Shown one piece after another: positions 1-6,790 of a stretch of DNA of 18,988 bases. The position numbers were made by a program, and so were the translations under genes. Each line of letters opens with the position of its first letter. Positions within the stretch are counted from its first letter, which is position 1. The notes beneath the pieces are model-generated. The model was not told the DNA's origin. It searched no databases and saw nothing but the letters and a program-made list of their open reading frames with translations. This DNA is from Prolixibacteraceae bacterium (GTDB lineage: Bacteria; Bacteroidota; Bacteroidia; Bacteroidales; Prolixibacteraceae), in NCBI GenBank assembly GCA_016930735.1, contig JAFGGF010000287.1, positions 1 to 18,988 on the forward strand, given 5' to 3'.

Positions 1-401
1 AAGGTTATACTTTAGCACTTCCTGATCCCAACAAAGACAATATGCTTGGATATAACTGGAATAATTCTGTTATCAAAGGAGGAACACCCGGCCTTCCTAA
101 CAGTGGAGTTAATCCTGTTACAGAATATGGAAATAAAATTACTGATTCTGCATTAATGGACTGTTATCCGAATCCATTTAATACAGAAGTAAACATCCCT
201 GTAAGCGTAACAGAATTATGTATGGCAGGAATCGATGTTTATAATTTGAATGGTGAATTGATTGAAACTGTATTTAATGGCTCCCTGCAACCAGGAATTC
301 ATCAGTTTTTATGGAAAACACAATCGGTAAAAGCCGGAGTATATATCGTTGCTTTCAAAAATGAAAATGGTATTCAGATCAAAAAAATAGTTAAATACTA
401 A
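1..401 (+). CDS. C-terminal fragment of a secreted protein with T9SS sorting domain
   Basis: The reading frame is open from the left edge of the window (frame starting at base 3), so this is the last ~132 residues of a longer protein; the internal ATG at 42 is unlikely to be the start. The first ~35 residues contain W-N-N-S followed by GGTPGLPNS, which resembles the end of a lamin-tail (LTD) domain as found in Bacteroidetes surface proteins. The last ~80 residues are a type IX secretion (Por) sorting domain: YPNPFN motif, a beta-rich stretch with VYNLNGELI, then KAGVYIVAF and a lysine-rich end IKKIVKY. Such domains direct export across the outer membrane and are then removed, leaving the protein secreted or attached to the surface. 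The catalytic or binding part lies outside the window, so the function is unknown. The sorting-domain call is strong; the lamin-tail call is tentative. Confidence 0.85.
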   Translation, partial: GYTLALPDPNKDNMLGYNWNNSVIKGGTPGLPNSGVNPVTEYGNKITDSALMDCYPNPFNTEVNIPVSVTELCMAGIDVYNLNGELIETVFNGSLQPGIHQFLWKTQSVKAGVYIVAFKNENGIQIKKIVKY

Positions 402-416
402 TATCAAAAAGTAAAC

Positions 417-442
417 AGTTTTTTTATCTGGGAGATAAAACT
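417..442 (-). terminator. possible terminator between convergent genes
   Basis: An imperfect inverted repeat (417-429 with 433-442; GGG loop; a three-T bulge) lies between the convergent stop codons. Read on the minus strand it is followed by a T-rich stretch, so it could end the sigma/anti-sigma transcript. The stem is AT-rich and weak. Confidence 0.35.
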
Positions 443-451
443 TATAGTTTC

Positions 452-1741
452 TTAACGGAATCGAAGCCTTAATGTAACTATTGACTGAACTGGAATTTCA
501 TTATTTATTGCCGGATTCCAGTTGGGCCCTTCATTTAAAATTTTAACAGACTTTTTAAATAATAATGAATCAGGTGAATTTATTGGTTCAATATTAATTA
601 TCTCACCTGATTCATTAATTGTTAATTCAACTTTAACTATATTATTTTCAGTATTGTAGCCATCCGGAATTATACATTTTCCTTTTAAGTATTTTCTGAA
701 TTCACTGTACCCGTTTACAGGCTCTGCCCTGGTTTTTGATTGTTCGGTGGTTTGTGCGTTTTCTTTATCATACCCAACAGTTACTACCTCATCTAAAGCA
801 AGTTCAGATGGCTCCAGATAAATAATGTTCTGAGAGTCAGATGCAATGCTGATTTCGGCTGTTTCCATACCGATAAAACTGGCAAGAATGGTGATATTGC
901 TATCGGCAGTTAGTGGAAGATTAAAGTTACCGTCGATATCAGTGACTGTGCCAATTGTTGTCCCTTTTGCCAAAACATTTATACCATTAACCGGAGTGCT
1001 GTCTTCAGCCGATAATATAATCCCTGAAACAGATTTTTTTGAAGCAGGCAAGGCTATATTTTTATCAAATGCCATTTTAGCATTTGTTTTTTTTGCCTGT
1101 TGAATTTCAATACCACTGACCACATGTTGAAGAGCCTCGCTGGCAACGCCCTTAGGAACACTAACCGCTGAGATTTCTGGTATTTCAGTCTCAATGACTT
1201 TATCAGCTATTTCCAGTGTTTCATTATACTCAGTATCAGGAAAATCAAGACTTACTTCGTCCGCAACAATCAATTCGTCTGTATTCAATACCGGCTCATT
1301 TATAATTATATTTGTAAAATCATCATTTTCTGACTGTGAAGTATCAGTATAATTTTCTATTGAAGGTTCTTCTTCTTTTAGTTGAATCAATCCTTTTTCA
1401 ACATTTTTTTCAGTTCTATTTTCTGTAATTACAACAACTGGCGATTGTTTTTTATTTAAAACAATAAAAACACCTGATACAATAATTACAAGTAAAACTG
1501 CTGCAACTGCCCTGTACCAGCCCCTATTAAACTTCTTCTTTCCCTGGATTCTGCGGGATAATTCATTCAGGTCAGCAGTAATCAAATCAGGATCAGATAA
1601 CAACATTCCTTCCAAAGCCTCAGCCTCAAATGGATATTGATGAAGCAATCTTTCAAAATGATTCCTTTCCGAAGGGCTCATTTTATCAGAAATGTACCTG
1701 ATAAAATCATCTTTGCTGATATGTTTACCTTTTTGTGCCAT
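452..1741 (-). CDS. membrane anti-sigma-like protein with CarboxypepD_reg and TonB-like C-terminal domains
   Basis: The protein has 429 residues from the ATG at 1741; a TTG at 1753 would add four residues but is less likely. Layout: a short charged cytoplasmic N-terminus (1-70) typical of small Bacteroidetes anti-sigma regions; one membrane segment at about 75-95; an acidic, low-complexity periplasmic linker (about 100-230); a CarboxypepD_reg-like beta domain (about 237-310) with GTVTDIDGNF; the motif LDEVVTVGY (316-324), which looks like the N-terminal plug motif of SusC-type receptors; and a TonB C-terminal-like domain (about 345-429) ending in WNPAINNEIPVQ and LRLRF. The gene overlaps the end of the upstream ECF sigma gene by 17 bases, which implies translational coupling and supports an anti-sigma role. 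By inference it holds the sigma factor at the membrane and senses an envelope signal through its periplasmic part. It has no clear zinc-binding HxxxCxxC motif. The exact function is unproven. Confidence 0.75.
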   Translation of the reverse strand: MAQKGKHISKDDFIRYISDKMSPSERNHFERLLHQYPFEAEALEGMLLSDPDLITADLNELSRRIQGKKKFNRGWYRAVAAVLLVIIVSGVFIVLNKKQSPVVVITENRTEKNVEKGLIQLKEEEPSIENYTDTSQSENDDFTNIIINEPVLNTDELIVADEVSLDFPDTEYNETLEIADKVIETEIPEISAVSVPKGVASEALQHVVSGIEIQQAKKTNAKMAFDKNIALPASKKSVSGIILSAEDSTPVNGINVLAKGTTIGTVTDIDGNFNLPLTADSNITILASFIGMETAEISIASDSQNIIYLEPSELALDEVVTVGYDKENAQTTEQSKTRAEPVNGYSEFRKYLKGKCIIPDGYNTENNIVKVELTINESGEIINIEPINSPDSLLFKKSVKILNEGPNWNPAINNEIPVQSIVTLRLRFR

Positions 1742-2318
1742 CTTTTTTCTCAAGGCAAATCTTTAAGTTGCGTTTTCCGTTTTGAATATAACTTTTTACT
1801 TTTTTCTCATCAAATGCCATTTGTTCGGCAATTTCCCTGTATGGTTTGTTATCAAAATAAAATAACCTGATGCATAGTTTCTGTTCTTTTTTTAAACTTT
1901 CAATACAATTCAGTAAATCCTTTTCAAGATTTAAATTATCACTGTTGTCTACAAGATGTATTTCCTGTTTATTTTCCATAAAAACGAAAATGTTTTCTTC
2001 CGGTTGCAAAAACTTTTTATTGCCCTTTTTACGGAGTTCCATCAGGCAATAATTTTTTGAAACCACATACAGCCAGCTTTTAAAATTTGAAATGGTATGA
2101 TTGTGTACCTCTGTATTTACTTTTTCAAATATTTGCATTACAGCATCTTTTGAATCATCCCTGTTTTTAAAATACTTCAGGCATATACCGTATACGAGGT
2201 GCATATACCTTACGAAAAGTTCTCCAAGGTAATCCATATCCTGTTTTTCCAGGAACAGGCTTAAAAGCTGTTCATCCGATTTATTTTTCAACTTTCCTTT
2301 AACAGGGATAAGAGGCAT
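1725..2318 (-). CDS. ECF-type RNA polymerase sigma factor
   Basis: The protein has 197 residues, the usual size for ECF sigma factors. Region 2 spans about residues 30-100 (YLGELFVRYMHLVYGICLKY, then DDSKDAVMQIFEKV and FKSWLYVVSKNYCLMELRK, the core- and -10-binding part). Region 4 spans about 137-190 with a helix-turn-helix (CIRLFYFDNKPYREIAEQM, then KKVKSYIQNGKRNLK). A poorly conserved linker with a predicted extended stretch joins them. The ATG at 2318 gives an N-terminus that begins just before region 2. The downstream anti-sigma-like gene overlaps its 3' end, and a VWA-domain gene is transcribed divergently from a shared 124-base interval, so the likely target includes its own operon and perhaps that gene. 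The regulon and signal cannot be read from the sequence. Confidence 0.9.
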   Translation of the reverse strand: MPLIPVKGKLKNKSDEQLLSLFLEKQDMDYLGELFVRYMHLVYGICLKYFKNRDDSKDAVMQIFEKVNTEVHNHTISNFKSWLYVVSKNYCLMELRKKGNKKFLQPEENIFVFMENKQEIHLVDNSDNLNLEKDLLNCIESLKKEQKLCIRLFYFDNKPYREIAEQMAFDEKKVKSYIQNGKRNLKICLEKKDGTKR

Positions 2319-2442
2319 AAATGAGCATTTCTGTTTATGCTAAAATTAGGTGTTTTCATTTTTTTATGAAAATATTTTATGGAATCTCTGAAAAAAATAC
2401 ATCCTCTTTACAAAATCAGTTAAATCTTAAAAATTTTAAATC

Positions 2443-4296
2443 ATGAAAACATCAATTTTTATTCTTTTATTCTTTAGTATTTCCGTTTTTGTTCAGGCTC
2501 AATCAAAAATTGTAAACGGAACAGTAAGCGATGAACAGGGAAATGTATTACCCGGAGTAACAGTTCTGGTTGAAAATGGTACTCGTGGAACCGTTACAGA
2601 CCATAAAGGTTTTTATCAGATTGAAGTATTGCCAAATGATTCATATTTAATTTTTTCATTTATCGGATATAAAACAGAAAAAATTAAAATCGGTACAAAA
2701 AACAATATCAATGTTGTTCTTAAAACTGAATTAGTAACCTTAAATGAAGAAGTGAAATTAGTTGAATGTGAAGATGCTGTTGTAATCAGTGCGCCATCCC
2801 TCTTTGGGAAAAAATCATCGATGGCGCGGGGAATACATGTTGGTGGAGTAATGCCACCTTCCGATCGGAACACAGAAAACTATTCCACCATCCATGAAAA
2901 TGGTTTTAAAAGCGTTTTGAATAATCCTTTATCAACTTTCTCAATCGATGTGGATAATGCATCATATTCCAATGTCCGCCGTTTCCTGAACCAGGGCGAC
3001 AGGCCACCAGTTGATGCAGTCAGGGTGGAAGAAATGATTAATTATTTTTCTTATAATTATCCTGAGCCAAAAGGTGAGCATCCTTTTAGTGTTTATACCG
3101 AATTATCGGAATGCCCCTGGAACAGCAGCCACCAGCTACTTCATATCGGATTGAAAGGGAAAAGTATTGATAAAACCGAATTGCCGGCTTCCAACCTGGT
3201 TTTTCTTTTGGATGTTTCCGGATCGATGGATGCGTATAATAAACTGCCACTTGTAAAAAAGGCATTCAGGTTACTTGTTAACGAATTACGGCCAAACGAC
3301 AGGATTGCAATAGTGGTTTATGCAGGCGCAGCCGGAAAAGTACTGGATTCAACTCCAGGTAATAAAAAAGGGGAAATACTCGAAGCCATTGAAAGGCTCC
3401 AGGCAGGAGGTTCAACAGCCGGTGGTGAAGGTTTAAAACTGGCATACAAAATAGCAAAAGAGAACTTCATTAAAGGTGGAAATAACCGCATTATTCTTGC
3501 CACCGACGGTGATTTTAATGTTGGTGTGTCCAGTACATCGGAAATGGAACGGCTGGTTGAAAATGAACGTGAAAACGGGATTTTTATGACTGTGCTTGGA
3601 TTTGGGACTGGCAACATTAAAGACGATAAAATGGAAACCATTGCCGATAAAGGTAACGGGAATTATGCCTACATTGATAATATTCACGAAGCCCGGAAAG
3701 TATTGATAAATGAATTTGGGGGAACTCTTTTCACCATTGCAAAAGATGTTAAATTCCAGCTTGAGTTCAATCCGCAACAAGTTAAATCATACAGGTTGGT
3801 TGGATATGAAAACCGTTTGCTGAATGATGAAGATTTTAACGATGACACAAAAGATGCCGGCGAAATAGGGGCAGGGCATACAGTAACTGCTTTGTATGAA
3901 ATAATACCTGCCGGTTCAGATGAAGGGCCTGTTTCTGTTGACCCTTTAAAATATCAGGAAAGAAAAAAATCATCAGCTAAAGTTTCCGATGAAATTCTGA
4001 CCATAAAATTACGGTACAAACAACCGGATGGAAATAAAAGCCGGTTGCTGGAAAAGGTAGTCTCAGGGAATCCTTTAAAATTCAATAACACATCTGATGA
4101 TTTCAGGTTTTCAGCTGCAGTTGCCTCATTCGGAATGTTGTTGAGAAATTCAGAATTCAAAGGTTCTTCTTCAGTAAATAATATTGTTGAACTGGCTCAA
4201 AATGCCAGGGGGGAAGATAGTGAAGGTTACCGGTCGGAATTTATAAAACTGGTTAAGTCGGTAGAAGATTTAAATTTTATTTCTGATTCTGATTAA
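2443..4296 (+). CDS. exported VWA-domain protein with CarboxypepD_reg and DUF3520 (YfbK-like)
   Basis: The protein has 617 residues. A signal peptide (1-20, ending VQAQ) is followed by a CarboxypepD_reg-like domain (about 23-95: GTVSDEQGNVLPGVTVLV, RGTVTDHKGFY, FIGYKTEKI). The von Willebrand N-terminal region (about 150-215; NPLSTFSIDVDNASY) precedes the VWA domain (about 250-425). The metal-ion site (MIDAS) looks intact: DVSGS at 257-261, a Thr in GGSTAGG near 325, and ATDGD at 353-357. The C-terminal ~190 residues match the DUF3520 region of YfbK-type proteins. VWA proteins bind partners or ligands through a divalent metal; this one should act in the periplasm or at the cell envelope. It is divergent from the sigma/anti-sigma pair, an arrangement often seen in Bacteroidetes, so it may be a target or partner of that system. 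The biochemical role of the family is not established. Confidence 0.88.
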   Translation: MKTSIFILLFFSISVFVQAQSKIVNGTVSDEQGNVLPGVTVLVENGTRGTVTDHKGFYQIEVLPNDSYLIFSFIGYKTEKIKIGTKNNINVVLKTELVTLNEEVKLVECEDAVVISAPSLFGKKSSMARGIHVGGVMPPSDRNTENYSTIHENGFKSVLNNPLSTFSIDVDNASYSNVRRFLNQGDRPPVDAVRVEEMINYFSYNYPEPKGEHPFSVYTELSECPWNSSHQLLHIGLKGKSIDKTELPASNLVFLLDVSGSMDAYNKLPLVKKAFRLLVNELRPNDRIAIVVYAGAAGKVLDSTPGNKKGEILEAIERLQAGGSTAGGEGLKLAYKIAKENFIKGGNNRIILATDGDFNVGVSSTSEMERLVENERENGIFMTVLGFGTGNIKDDKMETIADKGNGNYAYIDNIHEARKVLINEFGGTLFTIAKDVKFQLEFNPQQVKSYRLVGYENRLLNDEDFNDDTKDAGEIGAGHTVTALYEIIPAGSDEGPVSVDPLKYQERKKSSAKVSDEILTIKLRYKQPDGNKSRLLEKVVSGNPLKFNNTSDDFRFSAAVASFGMLLRNSEFKGSSSVNNIVELAQNARGEDSEGYRSEFIKLVKSVEDLNFISDSD

Positions 4297-4343
4297 ATAT
4301 ATTTCATGAGTTTTATTCAGAAAAGATCATATTATGATTTTTT

Positions 4344-4370
4344 ATTCCCGTCGAAGCGGGAATTTTTTTT
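4344..4370 (+). terminator. rho-independent terminator of the VWA gene
   Basis: A perfect 7-bp stem (ATTCCCG 4344-4350 with CGGGAAT 4357-4363), a 6-base loop TCGAAG and a run of eight T follow the VWA stop codon by 47 bases. This is a textbook intrinsic terminator for plus-strand transcription. Confidence 0.75.
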
Positions 4371-4383
4371 AATCGAAATAATT

Positions 4384-4565
4384 CTCCGGGGCTTTGCCTC
4401 GGAGTTACCTTATATTCTTCCCTGGCTTCCAGGGGAGATGTCATTCGCCAAATGGCGTATGACAGAGGGGTGAAATAAAAAAAACCGGTTTTTCAGCATT
4501 GTTGCTGAAAATATCCCGATAGCTATCAGGAGACAAAATACTCCTTGGCTCTGCCACGCTGATAG
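4384..4565. repeat. cluster of consecutive short inverted repeats
   Basis: Several adjacent, different hairpins are packed here: 4384-4392/4396-4404 (9-bp stem, TTT loop, one G-T pair); 4416-4425/4429-4438 (10-bp stem, one T-G pair, CTT loop); 4440-4450/4453-4463 (11-bp stem with one mismatch, AA loop); 4490-4498/4503-4511 (9-bp perfect, TTGT loop); a perfect 10-bp palindrome GATAGCTATC at 4518-4527; and CTATCAG 4523-4529 with CTGATAG 4559-4565. Neighbouring stems do not share sequence, so this is not a direct-repeat array. It resembles the short palindromic elements scattered between genes in many Bacteroidetes genomes, but whether these copies recur elsewhere cannot be seen from one window. 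Confidence 0.6.
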
Positions 4566-4611
4566 TCAATTTTAAGGATTTTTTTTTATTTTATCTGATT
4601 CATTTATAAGA

Positions 4612-4644
4612 TTTTGGTTCTCTGCTCCGGATTGTATATATTAG
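4612..4644 (+). promoter_or_regulatory. possible promoter for the bTHX gene
   Basis: TTTTG at 4612-4616 and TATATTAG at 4637-4644 approximate the Bacteroidetes -33 (TTTG) and -7 (TAnnTTTG) elements with 20 bases between, and lie 25 bases before the ATG. The -7 box has one mismatch to the consensus. Confidence 0.4.
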
Positions 4645-4669
4645 ATAGCAAAATTTAAAAGTGTTTATT

Positions 4670-4792
4670 ATGGGCAAAGGAGACAGAAAAACAAGGCGAG
4701 GTAAATTGTTTATGGGCTCTTATGGTGTCCGTAGGCCAAAACCTTCTACAATTAACAGAAATAAAAGAAAAGAAGCAGTAAAGGATAAATAG
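4670..4792 (+). CDS. 30S ribosomal protein THX (bTHX)
   Basis: This 40-residue gene begins MGKGDRKTRRGKLFMGSYGV and continues with RRPKPST, a lysine/arginine-rich body and a TAG stop. The opening GKGD.KT.RGK and the MGSYG.RRPK block are the hallmark of the Bacteroidetes branch of the small ribosomal protein THX, which sits in the head of the 30S subunit and stabilises 16S rRNA. Length and extreme basicity (about 15 Lys/Arg of 40) fit the family. It has its own possible promoter, and a beta-barrel gene follows 84 bases downstream; no functional link to that gene is implied. Automated annotation often misses it because of its size. Confidence 0.9.
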   Translation: MGKGDRKTRRGKLFMGSYGVRRPKPSTINRNKRKEAVKDK

Positions 4793-4876
4793 CTGGTTTT
4801 CGGAAAATATTTGCTTTATTTAACAGAATTTTATACTATCAGGTTCTGTGTGTCGTTTTAATATTAAATTTTAACC

Positions 4877-5473
4877 ATGAAAAAATTTATCTTGACTTCA
4901 ATATTTTTCTTTTTTACTTTAAGCTTATTTGCACAATATGAATTTGACCTGGGATTAAAGGCAGGCCTTAATAACTCCAGATTTTCAGTCGATTCTGAAG
5001 ATTTTAATTCATCAACTATTTTAAGTTATCATGTAGGCGCATTTGCCCGGATTAACCTGAATTATTTCTATATCCAACCTGAAGCATATTATTGCTCAAA
5101 AGGGGGCGATATTGAAGAAATTGTTGGCGGGCACCCCCTTGAGACTGTCAGTTCGTTTAATTACAACGTTGTGGATGTGCCGGTCCTTGCCGGTTTTAAA
5201 ATACTGAACGGTGAAGCTGTGAATATAAGGATATTAGCGGGTCCGGTTTTTAGTTTTATTACCGATAGTTCGATTGAAACCACCGATAGCCGATTTTCAA
5301 AAGAATATTTTAAGGATAGCTTTTTTGGCTGGCAATATGGTATTGGTGCCGATTTCCTTTTCCTAACGGTGGATGCCCGTGTTGAAAACAGCAGTGGAAA
5401 TATTTATTCCGGTAATTCATTCACTTCAAAAAACAATACTTTTTTGTTAACAGTTGGAATAAAGCTGTTATAA
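4877..5473 (+). CDS. outer-membrane beta-barrel protein (PorT/OMP_b-brl-like)
   Basis: The protein has 198 residues with a clear signal peptide (1-19, MKKFILTSIFFFFTLSLFAQ). The mature part is made of alternating beta strands rich in aromatic and glycine residues, for example DLGLKAGLNNSRF, FYIQPEAYYCSKGG, VVDVPVLAGFKI, RILAGPVFSF and FGWQYGIGADFLF, ending in a strand FLLTVGIKLL. This pattern fits the small 8-stranded outer-membrane barrels of Bacteroidetes (PF13568-type). A cargo or structural role cannot be assigned. The gene stands alone, 84 bases after bTHX and 82 bases before the acyltransferase gene. Confidence 0.8.
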   Translation: MKKFILTSIFFFFTLSLFAQYEFDLGLKAGLNNSRFSVDSEDFNSSTILSYHVGAFARINLNYFYIQPEAYYCSKGGDIEEIVGGHPLETVSSFNYNVVDVPVLAGFKILNGEAVNIRILAGPVFSFITDSSIETTDSRFSKEYFKDSFFGWQYGIGADFLFLTVDARVENSSGNIYSGNSFTSKNNTFLLTVGIKLL

Positions 5474-5555
5474 GCATTCATCTTCCCAGACTCAGAAAAC
5501 AGAAAATATTTATTTAACTTAATCAGCCTGAAATTACCGGTTAAAATTGTATCTG

Positions 5556-6746
5556 ATGGCTGAAAAAACAAGAATTGTATCAATCGATATTATGCGGGGC
5601 CTAACCCTGTTTTTAATGCTTTTTGTAAACGATTTATATGTAAAAGGAGTGCCGCAATGGATGGTTCATACCAAAGCAAATGTTGACGGGATGGGCCTTG
5701 CCGACTGGGTATTTCCCGGATTCTTATTTATGGTTGGAATGTCGATACCTTTTGCAATTAAGGCAAGGGCAAATAAAGGAGATTCAAAACTGAAAATATC
5801 GGGTCATATATTATTAAGGACTATCAGCCTGTTAATTATTGGAGTATTAATGTTTAATTCAGGAAGGTTAAATCCTGAACTTTCAGGGATCAATGAGCAG
5901 TTATGGGCAATATTAATGTATGTTTCGGTATTCCTGATTTGGAATCAATATCCTTTAAATCCTTCTTATAGAAAAATATACCTGGGATTAAAAATAATAG
6001 GCATTTTAGGATTAGTTATGCTGGCAGTCGTTTTCCACGCAGGAACTGCTGAAAATGTCAGTTGGCTGAAAACTGGCTGGTGGGGAATTCTTGGATTGAT
6101 AGGATGGGGGTACCTGGCTGCTGCTTTTGCATATTTGCTCATCGGTAATAAAATACCGGGAATTTTATTCGCATGGCTGTTTTTTGTCGCCCTGAATATT
6201 CTATCTGAACTTGGTTTATTAAATTTTCTTAATCCTGTACAACCTGTGCTCGGTACTCTTATTGGCGGGAATACACCTTCTGTTGTCCTTGCTGGCCTTC
6301 TTTTCAGTTTGGTATTTCAAAGTTTATTAAAATCCGGGTACAAAAAATTGTTGATTTCTATAATCCTTTTAGGAGGATTATCAATAATTATTGGCTTTAT
6401 TTTACGGAATTGGTTTATTATTTCAAAAATCAAAGCAACACCAAGCTGGGGAATGCTTTGTAACGGAATCAGCATACTTTTATTTGCTGTTGTTTTCCTG
6501 ATTGCTGATGTCTGGAAGAAAACAGGGTGGGCAAAATTATTCAATTGGGTAGGTCAGAATTCACTGACAACTTACCTTGCCCCCGATATTGTTTATTATT
6601 CTATTTGGGGATTGGGGTTACACGTCTTTTTTTATAAACAGGATTCAAATATGATACTGGCAGTTGCAGGCTCGATAGTATGGGCGCTACTTATGGTACT
6701 ATTTTCTGTTTTGTTATCACGGTTTAAAATTCGTTTAAAATTATAG
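5556..6746 (+). CDS. membrane acyltransferase, HGSNAT/DUF5009 family
   Basis: The protein has 396 residues from the ATG at 5556; a TTG nine bases earlier also opens the frame but is less likely. The N-terminus RIVSIDIMRGLTLFLMLFVN and the following DGMGLADWVFPGFLFMVGMS are the signature of the family that includes heparan-alpha-glucosaminide N-acetyltransferase and the bacterial DUF5009 proteins. His38 lies in WMVHTK, where the family's acetyl-accepting His is expected. The rest is a series of about 10-11 hydrophobic helices, so it is an integral inner-membrane protein. Family knowledge suggests transfer of an acetyl group from cytoplasmic acetyl-CoA to a sugar on the other side of the membrane; the substrate here is unknown. 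No glycan-biosynthesis partner is adjacent. Confidence 0.8.
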   Translation: MAEKTRIVSIDIMRGLTLFLMLFVNDLYVKGVPQWMVHTKANVDGMGLADWVFPGFLFMVGMSIPFAIKARANKGDSKLKISGHILLRTISLLIIGVLMFNSGRLNPELSGINEQLWAILMYVSVFLIWNQYPLNPSYRKIYLGLKIIGILGLVMLAVVFHAGTAENVSWLKTGWWGILGLIGWGYLAAAFAYLLIGNKIPGILFAWLFFVALNILSELGLLNFLNPVQPVLGTLIGGNTPSVVLAGLLFSLVFQSLLKSGYKKLLISIILLGGLSIIIGFILRNWFIISKIKATPSWGMLCNGISILLFAVVFLIADVWKKTGWAKLFNWVGQNSLTTYLAPDIVYYSIWGLGLHVFFYKQDSNMILAVAGSIVWALLMVLFSVLLSRFKIRLKL

Positions 6747-6757
6747 CCTTAAAAAAC

Positions 6758-6785
6758 AAGAAGCTGGTTCAAACCGGCTCCTTTT
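6758..6785. terminator. bidirectional terminator between the acyltransferase and the TCA operon
   Basis: An 8-bp stem (6762-6769 with 6772-6779, two-base loop CA, one T-G pair) can extend past a single mismatch. It is followed by TTTT on the plus strand and by a T-run on the minus strand (AAAAAA at 6751-6756). It sits between two convergent stop codons, so it can end both transcripts. Confidence 0.65.
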
Positions 6786-6790
6786 GTATA

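Larger units (their letters stand above)
4297..4669. other. non-coding interval holding a terminator, hairpin cluster and bTHX promoter
   Basis: I see no open frame with coding character here. The interval holds a rho-independent terminator just after the VWA gene, then about 180 bases of consecutive unrelated short inverted repeats, then an AT-rich stretch with a T-run (4579-4590) and a possible promoter for the bTHX gene. Confidence 0.7.

Noticed and set aside
42..44. ATG at 42 as the true start of the first gene
   Set aside because: The frame stays open to the window edge with lamin-tail-like residues upstream, and a T9SS domain needs an N-terminal signal peptide that is absent here.
1742..1753. 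TTG start for the anti-sigma-like protein
   Set aside because: The in-frame ATG at 1741 gives a more usual start; the extra four residues add no recognisable feature.
4384..4565. CRISPR array or tandem repeat
   Set aside because: The units are inverted repeats with different arms; there is no repeated direct unit and no regular spacers.
5547..5555. TTG start for the acyltransferase
   Set aside because: An ATG nine bases later directly precedes the conserved N-terminal block.
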